Of a stretch of DNA of 49,049 nucleotides, positions 22,840-30,805 are shown in pieces. How positions within the stretch are numbered: the first letter of the stretch is position 1; each line of letters starts with the position of its first letter. Origin of the DNA: a virus; IMG/VR virus record IMGVR_UViG_3300005265_000033, positions 1 to 49,049 of that record. One strand, given 5' to 3'. A program made the translations under genes and the position numbers. The notes below the pieces were generated by a model. It searched no databases and was not told where the DNA came from. It saw nothing but the letters and a program-made list of their open reading frames with translations.

Positions 22840-23944
22840 GCTTACCTCCCCTCGTCCACCTTATCTTCCTCAGCCTCAACAACTTGTCTATTATATAGCT
22901 TGAAGATTCCCAGTTTATCGAGTACTTGAGGAGCTCAGTTTGAAGGTCTTCCTTGCTCATAATGCCTCCTCTCCTCTTGAGTATGGTCAGAACCTGAGAG
23001 CCTTCTGGATCCGCTAACAACTCATCTCTCCACCTCATCGCATTTTTTATGAGCGTCTTAAGCCTGGCATCCAACACCACTTCATAATTTCTTGATACAG
23101 GATGAACGAAGAGGTTGTATCCAAGCGCCATCTTCCTGTACAGGAGATGCTCGAAGTGAGGCCTCCCATCGAAGAAATCGTAGAGGTCTCTGGAGAACGT
23201 GACGCTCTGTATCTGGTCAAGCGCTCTCTGAAGGCTCATCAGGCTGTTTCTGTACTCAATGAGAGATTTCTGATCGAGGGGAATGTTGGTTCCCTCCCTC
23301 ACGGCATCTATCAATGTCCTGAAATCTCTTGGCGCTGGAACCCAGTATATGTAGCAAAGCCTCCTGCCCAAACCACCACTTATGTCGAACTTCGCTATCT
23401 GGGTCCCGGCAATCAGCGTTACATTCGTCCTGTAGTTGATGCTGCCGGATGCGAGTCTCTTGTGAACTTCCCCTCCAAAAAGCGCGGAGTTGAGCTGAGC
23501 CTCGAATGTCAGTGAGTGCTTCTGTTCGAGGACTTTGGTGATTGCGGTGAACTCTTCTATTGCAACTATGCCGTCCTTATACTCCTCAGCGAGACCCATT
23601 CGCTTGACGGGTTTGCCCTTGTTCTTCTCTATCGTGCCAACGAATCCTGCCTCAGTGCATGATCCCTGAAATATCGTCTTGATGCTTGGAGTGTTCAGTA
23701 TGCCGACTGATTCAGAGAAGCATTGTTTCATGAAGAAAGACTTGCTAAAGCCGGGTGGAGCAACAAAGAGCAGATGCAACCTTGTATCCGGTATTCTCGA
23801 ATGCTCGTAATAGATACGTCTTCGCTTGTTCATCAGATTGAAGATGTGAGCTCCATAGGACATAAAAAAATAGGGGATGAAGCGTTCTGCGAAGACCACC
23901 TTGCGCCTGCTCAGGATCTTCAGCCCCTCATCATATAGAGTCAT
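22826..23944 (-). CDS. MCM-like AAA+ replicative helicase
   Basis: 372 aa. Walker A 'APPGFSKS' at 62-69 has the MCM-type xPGxxKS form, Walker B is 'DGIVAIEEF' at about 124-132, followed by 'LTFEAQLNSALFGGEVHKRL' and a sensor/arginine-finger stretch 'DISGGLGRRL' at about 188-197. The C-terminal 80 residues are a winged helix (MSKEDLQTELLKYSINWESS). The MCM N-terminal DNA-binding domain is missing. Archaeal viruses and plasmids often carry such shortened MCM-like helicases and recruit the host polymerase, fitting the absence of a polymerase here. Confidence 0.8.
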   Translation of the reverse strand: MTLYDEGLKILSRRKVVFAERFIPYFFMSYGAHIFNLMNKRRRIYYEHSRIPDTRLHLLFVAPPGFSKSFFMKQCFSESVGILNTPSIKTIFQGSCTEAGFVGTIEKNKGKPVKRMGLAEEYKDGIVAIEEFTAITKVLEQKHSLTFEAQLNSALFGGEVHKRLASGSINYRTNVTLIAGTQIAKFDISGGLGRRLCYIYWVPAPRDFRTLIDAVREGTNIPLDQKSLIEYRNSLMSLQRALDQIQSVTFSRDLYDFFDGRPHFEHLLYRKMALGYNLFVHPVSRNYEVVLDARLKTLIKNAMRWRDELLADPEGSQVLTILKRRGGIMSKEDLQTELLKYSINWESSSYIIDKLLRLRKIRWTRGGKLAIV

Positions 23945-24174
23945 ATTTGATCAGATCTCCATGCCCAGTAGAGAACTCTTATCACGCCGAATGAGAAGCT
24001 TCCGAGTGCAAGGATAACACTGAGAATTAGGGAAGTTACGAGGACTGCTAGTATAATGGAGAGTGTTGTAAAGAATATAAACTCCCCTATACCGCGATAG
24101 AAGCAAAGATCCCTTTCGTCTATATTCCCGATCCATTCTCTCAGAAAGCGTCTGAAGCTCAGGTCTTCATCCAT
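23941..24174 (-). CDS. Small membrane protein, 77 aa
   Basis: A charged N-terminus (MDEDLSFRRFLREWIGNIDE) is followed by one or two transmembrane helices ('GEFIFFTTLSIILAVLVTSL', 'ILSVILALGSFSFGVIRVL'). ATGA overlap with the helicase gene. Possible membrane anchor for the replication complex, by position only. Confidence 0.65.
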   Translation of the reverse strand: MDEDLSFRRFLREWIGNIDERDLCFYRGIGEFIFFTTLSIILAVLVTSLILSVILALGSFSFGVIRVLYWAWRSDQI

Positions 24175-24616
24175 ACTTCGCTTCCTCCATCAGATTTAAC
24201 CAATCTGGGAAATCAAATTCTGCATGGCTTGGGAATTTCTTCAATAAAGCCTGTCTCCTCTCCTTCGGCAGTCTCAGGACATACATGGCGAATCTGCTGA
24301 AGTAACCAATAGGATCAATCTTTGCATCTTTGACTAATTGATGAAGTTTTTCGCATTTATTTGACATTTGAGAGAAAAATTCATATATGAGCTTCTGGAA
24401 CGCGGTCATCCTTTCACGCTCCAATTTAGTGAGTTGCATGTATCCTTCATATGTTCTCGGGTATCTCGGAAGATCAAGCGTTGAAACAATGCCGTATGCA
24501 AGGACATCGCAACAGATAGTGCAATGTCCGAGGTAAAAACATTCGGATAAATGCTCGAAAAGCCTGTAGTAAGGCCTTCGCCTTTCCTTTAGATCAGGTT
24601 CTTGCTTTTCAGCCAT
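24167..24616 (-). CDS. Hypothetical cysteine-containing helical protein
   Basis: 149 aa, helical, with a Cys cluster 'CFYLGHCTICCDVLAYG' at about 27-43 that could bind metal. C-terminus 'SHAEFDFPDWLNLMEEAKYG'. Its first codons overprint the end of the upstream gene, in the same way as at 24936-24963. No family recognised. Confidence 0.6.
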   Translation of the reverse strand: MAEKQEPDLKERRRPYYRLFEHLSECFYLGHCTICCDVLAYGIVSTLDLPRYPRTYEGYMQLTKLERERMTAFQKLIYEFFSQMSNKCEKLHQLVKDAKIDPIGYFSRFAMYVLRLPKERRQALLKKFPSHAEFDFPDWLNLMEEAKYG

Positions 24617-24963
24617 TTTCTTCCCTCGTCTAAAGATTTAAGATGTCTCTCATTAATTATCAGTAATGGTTTCTCAAGCTCAGGTTCATGAAGGAATGCA
24701 ATATTATACTCTTTTAAGAAGACTGGGTCAATCGAGGATCTAGCTTTTTCTTGAATATCGAGCAAGGCATCAGATCTCACTCGATTGACCACGGCTTCAA
24801 TTGCCATCTTCTCAAGATACCTAATGGCTTCCTCTGGTATTAATGTTGATATTTCAGCGATTGAGATCATATGATAACTTGCTTTTATGAAATTCTTGTC
24901 TGCCCATCCTTCTTTCTTGACTTCTATCTTATCTCTCAGAGTAGTCCCTTGCTCTTCAGCCAT
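24589..24963 (-). CDS. Hypothetical helical protein
   Basis: 124 aa, helical ('ISIAEISTLIPEEAIRYLEK', 'MAIEAVVNRVRSDALLDIQE'). It ends in 'RKWLKSKNLI', closely like the end 'EEWLKSKGLL' of the ATPase gene upstream, and starts MAEEQ, like MAEKQ of the next gene. Overlaps both neighbours by 28 bases. Function unknown; it travels with the RecA-like ATPase. Confidence 0.6.
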   Translation of the reverse strand: MAEEQGTTLRDKIEVKKEGWADKNFIKASYHMISIAEISTLIPEEAIRYLEKMAIEAVVNRVRSDALLDIQEKARSSIDPVFLKEYNIAFLHEPELEKPLLIINERHLKSLDEGRKWLKSKNLI

Positions 24964-25774
24964 TCTTCAGCCTCCTTGATTATCGTTTCAGTGACCTGCG
25001 GGAGCTTCACGGGACCCCATGGCTTCAGCATCTCGTTGCATATTCCTTCATATGATATGTCGAAGAGGTATGGTTTCTGATAGGTGACTCCCTGCTTCAC
25101 ATCAACGCCCCAGAAATTATTTTTTATCACCTTGCCGAACTTGTAGAATTTGAAGTATACTTTGCCTGTCTTCGGGTCAGTTATCCCGTTCTGTATCCAG
25201 ATAGCCATGCTGAGATCCCATGGAAACTTCTTGTAGCCGTCTCTCACCCTCCTGCCAGTTGGAGCATGAGCTATGTACTCGTCTTTGGTCCTGCACGTTA
25301 CGACCAAGTATTTCCCAGAGTTTTTAATTCTTCGAACCGTTGAGTCTATTATCTCGTTGAGTCTATTATCTCGTATACCTGAGCCCAGAGAACCGGTACA
25401 GCCTGACCGTCTATGTAGGCTACGGGTGAGGACTTACCTGTCCTTCTTCTCCACTCATCCAATGCCAGATCCCTGATATCACCACCTGAGTCTATGACTA
25501 TGGTCTTGATGTCTGGCTGCTGAAGCGCCCATTCGACTCCTGCCTCAATGTCCTGCCAAGTCATCACTCGCTTCCACACATGACCTTTCTCTGGCATCTT
25601 CCTCAGGACGATATCTGCTTTCGCTTCTGTGTCGAGGAAGAGAGCTTTCGGAAACGTTGCGCTGAAATGCGTTTTTCCCTGATCTGGCTCTCCTATCACT
25701 TCAATTGAGAACACTTGTTTCTGAGGAATCTTATCCGGGACGAATACGGTTTTTCTGACTGGTCTTCTACTCAT
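24936..25774 (-). pseudogene. RecA-like (Sak4-type) ATPase gene split by a 17-bp tandem duplication
   Basis: Two frames together encode one protein of about 273 aa if one 17-bp copy at 25339-25372 is removed. The first part (from ATG 25774) has Walker A GEPDQGKT and Walker B 'TIVIDSG', and reaches 'AQVYEIIDSTR' before two in-frame stops. The second resumes 'VRRIKNSGKYLVVTCRTKDE' and runs to 'EEWLKSKGLL'. The fold matches AAA_24/Sak4-like single-strand annealing or RecA-family ATPases, common beside SSB genes in phages. As written the gene is broken after about residue 140. It may be a real mutation, a mixed population or an assembly error. The Walker half alone could still be made. Confidence 0.8.
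25339..25372. repeat. 17-bp perfect tandem duplication inside the ATPase gene
   Basis: The unit GTTGAGTCTATTATCTC occurs twice head to tail (25339-25355 and 25356-25372). Seventeen is not a multiple of three, so the copy shifts the ATPase frame; deleting either copy restores it. It looks like replication slippage or a short-read assembly artefact. Confidence 0.95.
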
Positions 25775-26135
25775 ACTTCTCACCGCTATAATATTTTTCT
25801 TGAATTAACTGTCTGAGATTCTTCTTTGCTCTCCAGATTTGAGCGTAATCAGAGTCTTTGTCAGAGCAAAAGCCATGCACCTCTGCATATTCACACCCTC
25901 GACATAGCTCAACATCCGTCCTTTCATTGAGGAGGCAGAAGTAGCAGGAAGATTCGTCCATAGGCATGTAGTCCAGCCATAGCAGAAGAATGAGCCGTTT
26001 CTTTCTCATGACTTCCTCTACAGTTTCAGCGCTAGCTATCTCTGATAGCAGACATTCAGTTTTTTCTTGTAATCTGCGGAGGTTAATTCTGATGTTTTCC
26101 GCCATCTCTTTCTTGATCTCTTCATCAGCTTTCAA
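25767..26135 (-). CDS. Zinc-binding accessory protein, paralogue A
   Basis: 122 aa. An N-terminal helical part ('MKADEEIKKEMAENIRINLR') precedes a Cys-rich centre 'SSCYFCLLNERTDVELCRGC', then 'EYAEVHGFC' and a helical tail ending 'EKYYSGEKYE'. It is a clear paralogue of the adjacent 26132-26482 product in order and spacing of Cys residues. Function unknown; stands between the ATPase and SSB-type genes. Confidence 0.7.
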   Translation of the reverse strand: MKADEEIKKEMAENIRINLRRLQEKTECLLSEIASAETVEEVMRKKRLILLLWLDYMPMDESSCYFCLLNERTDVELCRGCEYAEVHGFCSDKDSDYAQIWRAKKNLRQLIQEKYYSGEKYE

Positions 26136-26482
26136 TATTTTTCGCCTCCGTAATATTTTTCCTTGATGAAGCGCTTGAACAGTCTTTGAGCGTCGATAAT
26201 CTCGCGAAAATCAGAATTACCTTCAAAACATGGTCCATGGATCTTCGCATATTCGCATTTCATGCAATCATCATGGAGCATGCAGAAGTAGCATGAGAAA
26301 GCGCCGAGAGGTATGAAATCCACCCAGCTCAACAGGATCTTCTGTTTGATCTCCATAACCTCCTCAACGGTTTTTGCCTTCATGAGCCTCGAGAGCTGAA
26401 ATTCAACCAGAATCTTCAGATTATCCAAACGGATTCTAATACCATTCGCCACCTTTGCTTTTATTTCCTGCTCAGCCTTCAC
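26132..26482 (-). CDS. Zinc-binding accessory protein, paralogue B
   Basis: 116 aa, same architecture as paralogue A: 'MKAEQEIKAKVANGIRIRLD', 'AKTVEEVMEIKQKILLSWVD', 'FSCYFCMLHDDCMKCEYAKI' and 'EKYYGGEKY' at the end. The loop between the Cys pairs is shorter than in A. A tandem duplication with 4-base overlaps on both sides. Confidence 0.7.
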   Translation of the reverse strand: MKAEQEIKAKVANGIRIRLDNLKILVEFQLSRLMKAKTVEEVMEIKQKILLSWVDFIPLGAFSCYFCMLHDDCMKCEYAKIHGPCFEGNSDFREIIDAQRLFKRFIKEKYYGGEKY

Positions 26483-26709
26483 AGCTTGTACTCTCCCATT
26501 TTCAAAATTTCCTGTATGGCTCGCAAATCGAGATACGAGATTTTGTGGTCTATTCCGTCACCATCCCTCCACTGAATGGAAGTGAGGCTCTTCTTGTCTC
26601 CTTCCAGATAGTGAACGTAATATTCCTGCGAAATATCGCCCTGCTTGACGATCCATTTCTCGATTCTCGTTACGTTCTTCATCACGACTATTTCTGGCAA
26701 TTCAGTCAC
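26479..26709 (-). CDS. Small beta-rich hypothetical protein
   Basis: 76 aa, beta strands throughout ('PEIVVMKNVTRIEKWIVKQG', 'YYVHYLEGDKKSLTSIQW', 'HKISYLDLRAIQEIL'). Starts GTG/ATG near 26709 and overlaps paralogue B by 4 bases. No family recognised. Confidence 0.6.
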   Translation of the reverse strand: MTELPEIVVMKNVTRIEKWIVKQGDISQEYYVHYLEGDKKSLTSIQWRDGDGIDHKISYLDLRAIQEILKMGEYKL

Positions 26710-26739
26710 TCCTCCTTGATAAATAAGAGATGAGGGTGG

Positions 26740-27504
26740 TCAGAGCTTCACCACCCTTATCGCCCTCATGCTCACATTGGAACCCGAAAGGTTCACGTAG
26801 CCGAAGACTCGAACTTCGTCGCCTGGCTGCAAAGTTGCACATAGCTGCTCCTGCTCTGGAGTCATCCTCGAATACTGACCTCCGAACCAGACAGTCACAG
26901 GAAGTGGAGAGTTCAGGTCTGCTATGTCCATGCCGAGAATTTCGCCTGTGTCTCTTCTGGTTACAAGCCTCCCTACCCATCCGGCTATCAGATCGTTTGT
27001 CCCTCCGACATCAACTAATTGGTCCAGAGGCGTTGGTTCAATGTCTGTGATCTTGGGTATTGGCGCTGGCTCCTCAACAACTTCTATTTTTCCAAGCCTA
27101 GTTATCCTGCCATCGTTCCTCAGGGTGCACGTGAACTTATAGCATTTGTCTTCTTCGAAGAGGTTGTAGAACTTGTCTATTCTATCGTCCCATAGAGCAG
27201 CCGACCTGAAGACTATGCTCTTGGTTTCAGGGTCTTCAACTGCGAAGTGAATTGTTGCGACCTTGTTCTGCCCTCCTTCTCTCTCAGGCTCCTTTGCTAC
27301 GACTCTGCCTATCATCTCAACTTTGCCAGCTCCTAACTGAAAGCTGTTGCGTGCCTTCCAGACTATGATTGCAACGAGTGGAGGTCTGTTCTCCTTGTTT
27401 ATGATCTCCTGAATCTCAGCCAGGACTCGCTCTTTGGGTAGCTCTGCAAGCTCTGCAAGCTTCTGAGCTTCGGCTTCCAGATCCACGTTATGCAAATCCA
27501 CCAT
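26740..27504 (-). CDS. RPA-like OB-fold single-stranded DNA-binding protein
   Basis: About 254 aa. ATG 27504 is preferred to ATG 27516, which abuts the GGAGG. A helical N-terminal ~45 residues precede two OB-fold units: about 48-140 ('VAIIVWKARNSFQLGAGKVE', 'VATIHFAVEDPETKSIVFRS') and about 160-250 ('LIAGWVGRLVTRRDTGEILG', 'DEVRVFGYVNLSGSNVSMRA'). Archaeal RPA-type proteins share this layout. It would cover single-stranded DNA during replication and work with the RecA-like ATPase downstream. Confidence 0.75.
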   Translation of the reverse strand: MVDLHNVDLEAEAQKLAELAELPKERVLAEIQEIINKENRPPLVAIIVWKARNSFQLGAGKVEMIGRVVAKEPEREGGQNKVATIHFAVEDPETKSIVFRSAALWDDRIDKFYNLFEEDKCYKFTCTLRNDGRITRLGKIEVVEEPAPIPKITDIEPTPLDQLVDVGGTNDLIAGWVGRLVTRRDTGEILGMDIADLNSPLPVTVWFGGQYSRMTPEQEQLCATLQPGDEVRVFGYVNLSGSNVSMRAIRVVKL

Positions 27505-27573
27505 CTTCTTTCTCATCCTCCTATTTTGTTTTTGCCATTTAACGCATGGCTGCGGTCACTCGTGTGACTGTGC

Positions 27574-29184
27574 TCACTTCATATACTCCAATAACTTGAA
27601 GAATTGGATCGGAAGTTCTGAGATTTCCTGTGTGAATGTGAATATGTTCGGGATTCTGGTGAGCTCTTCAACGAATGGAACTTCGAGAACCCTCAAGGAT
27701 TTTGATAAGAGTAGAACTCCAACCTTCTTTCCCGAGTTTCTATATTCGTTTATCATTTTGAGGGAGAGATATGTGTCTCCTGGCATTCCATCCGTCATCA
27801 CAACGAGCCTGTCTATGTTGACCATGTATGGAGAAAGCTTGCGAAGAATATAACCCAATGGGGTTCCTCCTTCAGACTCGAGACCAGCTATCCTCTCCTT
27901 TGCGTTCAGGTCGAATGGGATATGGAGGTCTTTTATGAGGGATAATGCTTGGCCTGAGAATGATATTATGGAAAATTCGATGCCGATGTAGTCGAGCGCG
28001 GAAGTGATGATCGCAAGTGCCTGCCTGTACATCTCGTTATACCCTTCTGTCGAAGCAGACATGTCAACGAGGAAGAGGAATTTGCCTTCCGGTCTCAGCT
28101 TTCTCTCGTCTATGAAGAACTTTGGTCTCTCGTATGACCTGTAGTGCCTTGAGAGGAGGTAGGATTCAGGCTCGATATCGTCGCCCACATGTCCCAAAGC
28201 CTCAACCCATCCAACTTTCCACTTCATGAGATTGGTCTTGAGGATCTCTGCCTGAGCTTTCACGGGAGAGTATATTTCTTCCCAGTCGCCTCTCTGCCTC
28301 TGCACAGAGCCGCCAAACAGGCCTGCCGATGCCTCCATCACCTGCATCTGCTCTTCGTATTTCTTGATGTATTTTTTCACTTCTTCAAACTCTGAGAGGA
28401 TGAACTGCGGAGCTTCTATTTTTATTTCCTTTCCCGTTTCCAGAGTTTGAGGAAGCACAGTGTATTTTATCTCTTCAATGGAAAAAGCGCCTATAGGTTC
28501 GACCCATAAGTCTTCCAGAATGTTGTATGCAAGGATGACCGAGTTTATCAGGTCGTCCACAGTCTCGATCTTCTCCATGATCTTCTTTACTTTGAGGAGC
28601 CTTCTGGTCCACTTGGTCTGCCTTTTCGGTTTGTAATCGAACAGGAGAATGCCTATCATCAAATTTGTGAGCCTGAGTGCCCTTATTGAGTTGTCTGTGA
28701 GGAGGTTGAGAGTTGATGCCAGTGAAGGTATGTTTGCCAATGCGATTTCCGTACCTCTTCTTCCGATCTCTTTCATGAATTCCTTCTCTTCTTCGTATTT
28801 GTAATCCCTCAAGCCAAGCTTTTCAATCCTGTAGTCCTCAAAGATGTCGATAAGGTTCATGAGGAGCTTTTCCTTTCTGATGTATGAGATATATGTAGGT
28901 TTGCTGGATAGGAGCATGTCCCGTGCTGATTCGAATATGTCTTTCCTATCAGGGGAGAACCTTATGTGCTGAGCCTCGTGCCAGGCGGAGAACCTGAAGA
29001 ACCTCCATCTTCTCACATCGTATAAGTTGAGTTCTTTTTCGTTTGGTATTCTTTCAAGGTAGCTTGGAAGGTGAATTATCTTTGTCTCTGGATGTGCATA
29101 GAACCAATAAGCTCTATATATTCTTACGTTCTTATCTTCGCTCCATGCACGTGCCAGGAAGGAGAGGACTTCGTCAGGGTTCAA
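27574..29184 (-). CDS. VWA-domain protein with N-terminal metallopeptidase-like domain
   Basis: 536 aa from TTG 29184 (GGGGGA upstream). The N-terminal region has HEAQH at 69-73 (SAWHEAQHIRF) and 'EDYRIE' at 116-121, the combination seen in the metallopeptidase-like domains of CobT-type VWA proteins. The middle is helical. Residues about 365-536 form a von Willebrand A domain with MIDAS residues DMSAS (374-378), Thr441 (GGTPLG) and Asp465 (MTDGMPGD). It is partnered with the MoxR-type AAA+ ATPase two genes upstream, the classic MoxR-VWA pair used for protein remodelling or metal insertion. Confidence 0.85.
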   Translation of the reverse strand: MNPDEVLSFLARAWSEDKNVRIYRAYWFYAHPETKIIHLPSYLERIPNEKELNLYDVRRWRFFRFSAWHEAQHIRFSPDRKDIFESARDMLLSSKPTYISYIRKEKLLMNLIDIFEDYRIEKLGLRDYKYEEEKEFMKEIGRRGTEIALANIPSLASTLNLLTDNSIRALRLTNLMIGILLFDYKPKRQTKWTRRLLKVKKIMEKIETVDDLINSVILAYNILEDLWVEPIGAFSIEEIKYTVLPQTLETGKEIKIEAPQFILSEFEEVKKYIKKYEEQMQVMEASAGLFGGSVQRQRGDWEEIYSPVKAQAEILKTNLMKWKVGWVEALGHVGDDIEPESYLLSRHYRSYERPKFFIDERKLRPEGKFLFLVDMSASTEGYNEMYRQALAIITSALDYIGIEFSIISFSGQALSLIKDLHIPFDLNAKERIAGLESEGGTPLGYILRKLSPYMVNIDRLVVMTDGMPGDTYLSLKMINEYRNSGKKVGVLLLSKSLRVLEVPFVEELTRIPNIFTFTQEISELPIQFFKLLEYMK

Positions 29185-29185
29185 G

Positions 29186-29437
29186 CTATTTCCCCCTTAT
29201 TTTGAGGGGTTTAACTATCACGTATGTTGGTTTCACTTTTATTATGACGCACTCGACCACATCTCCAGGTTTTATCTCGTAGGAAAGTGGATCATACTTT
29301 GCAAAGAGGACTATCTTGCCATTTGCGAGCCTGCTTATCGGAAGACCTCCCTCTTTCCCTTCCTGCGCAACCACTATCAGCTCATCGTCTATGCTTTCGG
29401 TTATCTGGTATGATTCTTCGAGGAAGTCAAGAGTCAT
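29186..29437 (-). CDS. TRAM/OB-like small protein between MoxR and VWA genes
   Basis: 83 aa from ATG 29437 (ATGA overlap with the MoxR stop; a longer frame to 29545 lacks coding character). Beta-rich: 'DDELIVVAQEGKEGGLPISR', 'GKIVLFAKYDPLSYEIKPGD', 'VVECVIIKVKPTYVIVKPLK'. The block '...IKPGDVVEC.I.KVK..Y.I.' is typical of TRAM domains, OB barrels that bind RNA or act as chaperone platforms in archaea. One base from the VWA gene start. Confidence 0.65.
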   Translation of the reverse strand: MTLDFLEESYQITESIDDELIVVAQEGKEGGLPISRLANGKIVLFAKYDPLSYEIKPGDVVECVIIKVKPTYVIVKPLKIRGK

Positions 29438-30447
29438 TCTTCTATCCTCCCCAACTTGCTCTCTAACAACTCGGTTGCCTGCATCTTCACAGTTTCTCCC
29501 CATTGCGCATATACTTCTACCAGGACCATGTTTATTGCGGTCCATTCCTTGATGCCTGATGCAAGGAGGCGAGCTATCGCTATGCTTTCTCGAATGCTTG
29601 GGATGTATGGTAACTCGGTCTTTCTCAGAAACTGCATTGCCTTGATGATTTCTACCATCTCGGATGAGTATTTGCTTATCTCAGGGACGTGCAGTTTAAC
29701 GATGTTGTATTCCGTGCTGATGTCAGGGTATCTGAGTTCCAGCTTGACAGGGAAACGTGATATTATCTGCGCTGGAAGCATTTTGGTGCCTAAGTGAAGT
29801 CTGTCAAGTGGGTTGATAGATGCGACGCACCACCATCCCTCTTTCGCCCTGAATGTCCTGCCTTCAACGTTTATCTCTTTCCTGTGGTCTAATGCCTCAT
29901 CGACCCGAACAAGGACATCGGGTTCCGCCACTGAAAGTTCGTCAAAATAACAGATCCCTCCCTCTTCCATGCTGAGGATCAACGGTCCCTTCTTGAAGTA
30001 TAAGTTGCCTTCCTGAGTAGTATCGAGCCTGCCTATTATATGATGCTCCCTTGTCCTCAGGGAGCATGGAATGATTCGGAGAGGTTTGTGGAGTAGCTCA
30101 GCTGTCTTTCTGATACTTTCGGTTTTTCCCACTCCTGCTGGGCCAATTAACAACACATTCAGTCCCAGCTCATAGCACTTCAAAAGCTTGCTGACCACAT
30201 GCTGCCAATCGTCGTAAATAACGTTCTGAGGGATGAGGCTGTTTTCTTGTTCTGTCTCTACCTTGCCAGATATGTTAACTGATACCCAGACGTCTCTTCC
30301 CACTTTCTTTATCTGTCCTGTGCTTCTCAGGACATTGAGCTCCCTGAGCAGGTCTCTTGGAGACGCTGAAAGCTTTGCTGATAGGTCGCTTACCTTCCAG
30401 TCTCCTTTCTCTCTAAAACACTCAATTATCTGATCTCTCAAATTCAT
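29434..30447 (-). CDS. MoxR-type AAA+ ATPase with N-terminal winged helix
   Basis: 337 aa. Residues 1-55 are a winged helix ('WKVSDLSAKLSASPRDLLRE', 'LNVLRSTGQIKKVGRDVWVS'). The AAA+ core has Walker A GPAGVGKT at 102-109, Walker B 'GGICYFDELSVAE' at about 164-176, and a MoxR-like insertion 'ALDHRKEINVEGRTFRAKEG' before sensor 1 'CVASINP'. C-terminal helical lid to 337. MoxR ATPases act with VWA proteins as chaperones. Among archaeal viruses, Acidianus two-tailed virus encodes a MoxR-type ATPase and a VWA protein that interact; a similar role here is inferred. Confidence 0.88.
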   Translation of the reverse strand: MNLRDQIIECFREKGDWKVSDLSAKLSASPRDLLRELNVLRSTGQIKKVGRDVWVSVNISGKVETEQENSLIPQNVIYDDWQHVVSKLLKCYELGLNVLLIGPAGVGKTESIRKTAELLHKPLRIIPCSLRTREHHIIGRLDTTQEGNLYFKKGPLILSMEEGGICYFDELSVAEPDVLVRVDEALDHRKEINVEGRTFRAKEGWWCVASINPLDRLHLGTKMLPAQIISRFPVKLELRYPDISTEYNIVKLHVPEISKYSSEMVEIIKAMQFLRKTELPYIPSIRESIAIARLLASGIKEWTAINMVLVEVYAQWGETVKMQATELLESKLGRIEE

Positions 30448-30679
30448 TTTTCGGAATCTCTCCTAATTCAACACAGATTATGTATTCGTTGGAATGTCTG
30501 TTGTTGATGACCATTATTCTTCCACTGCTGACCCAATCTGCATCCTCTGATTTTAGTACATCAATTGAGTCTCGAATATGCTCCTCAAAATCTTCCTCTA
30601 GAGGGACTCCATGAAACCATGTCCATCCAAATTCCTCAAAAATTCTCCTTGCTCTTCTGGCTATCTCTTTCAATTTCAT
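30422..30679 (-). CDS. Hypothetical protein leading the MoxR operon
   Basis: 85 aa. 'LKEIARRARRIFEEFGWTWF' at the N-terminus, then 'EEHIRDSIDVLKSEDADWVS' and 'GRIMVINNRHSNEYIICVEL'. Overlaps the MoxR gene by 26 bases. A TATA box lies about 40 bases upstream, so this is probably the first gene of the operon. No family recognised. Confidence 0.65.
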   Translation of the reverse strand: MKLKEIARRARRIFEEFGWTWFHGVPLEEDFEEHIRDSIDVLKSEDADWVSSGRIMVINNRHSNEYIICVELGEIPKNEFERSDN

Positions 30680-30715
30680 TACTTCTCAACTCGTGAGTAA
30701 AGACTATGAGATTTG

Positions 30716-30726
30716 AGTATATAAGC
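30716..30726 (-). promoter_or_regulatory. TATA-box promoter of the MoxR operon
   Basis: On the minus strand the sequence reads GCTTATATACT, an archaeal TATA box 37-47 bases upstream of the ATG at 30679. Transcription would begin about 25 bases downstream, giving a leader of roughly 12-15 bases. Confidence 0.55.
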
Positions 30727-30744
30727 GTTATCGTCTTTTCAAAG

Positions 30745-30766
30745 TATTATATTAATTAATATAATA
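30745..30766. repeat. 22-bp perfect AT palindrome
   Basis: A perfect 22-bp palindrome made only of A and T, centred on TTAATTAA at 30752-30759. It lies between the MoxR operon promoter and the 25-bp repeated element. Candidate protein-binding site or DNA-unwinding element. Confidence 0.85.
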
Positions 30767-30805
30767 TATTAAATAAAGAATAAAAATATGCTATCTGGTT
30801 TTATA

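Noticed and set aside
25339-25372. Programmed frameshift in the ATPase gene
   Set aside because: The exact 17-bp tandem duplication explains the frame change; no slippery site or overlap of the two frames in the expected style.
27548-27572. Small hairpin GTCAC-TCGT-GTGAC after the VWA gene
   Set aside because: Five-base stem without a T-run; too weak to call a terminator.
29438-29545. N-terminal 36 residues of the longer TRAM-like frame
   Set aside because: This part overlaps the MoxR C-terminus, has unlikely composition, and ATG 29437 with a 4-base overlap matches the start style of neighbouring genes.
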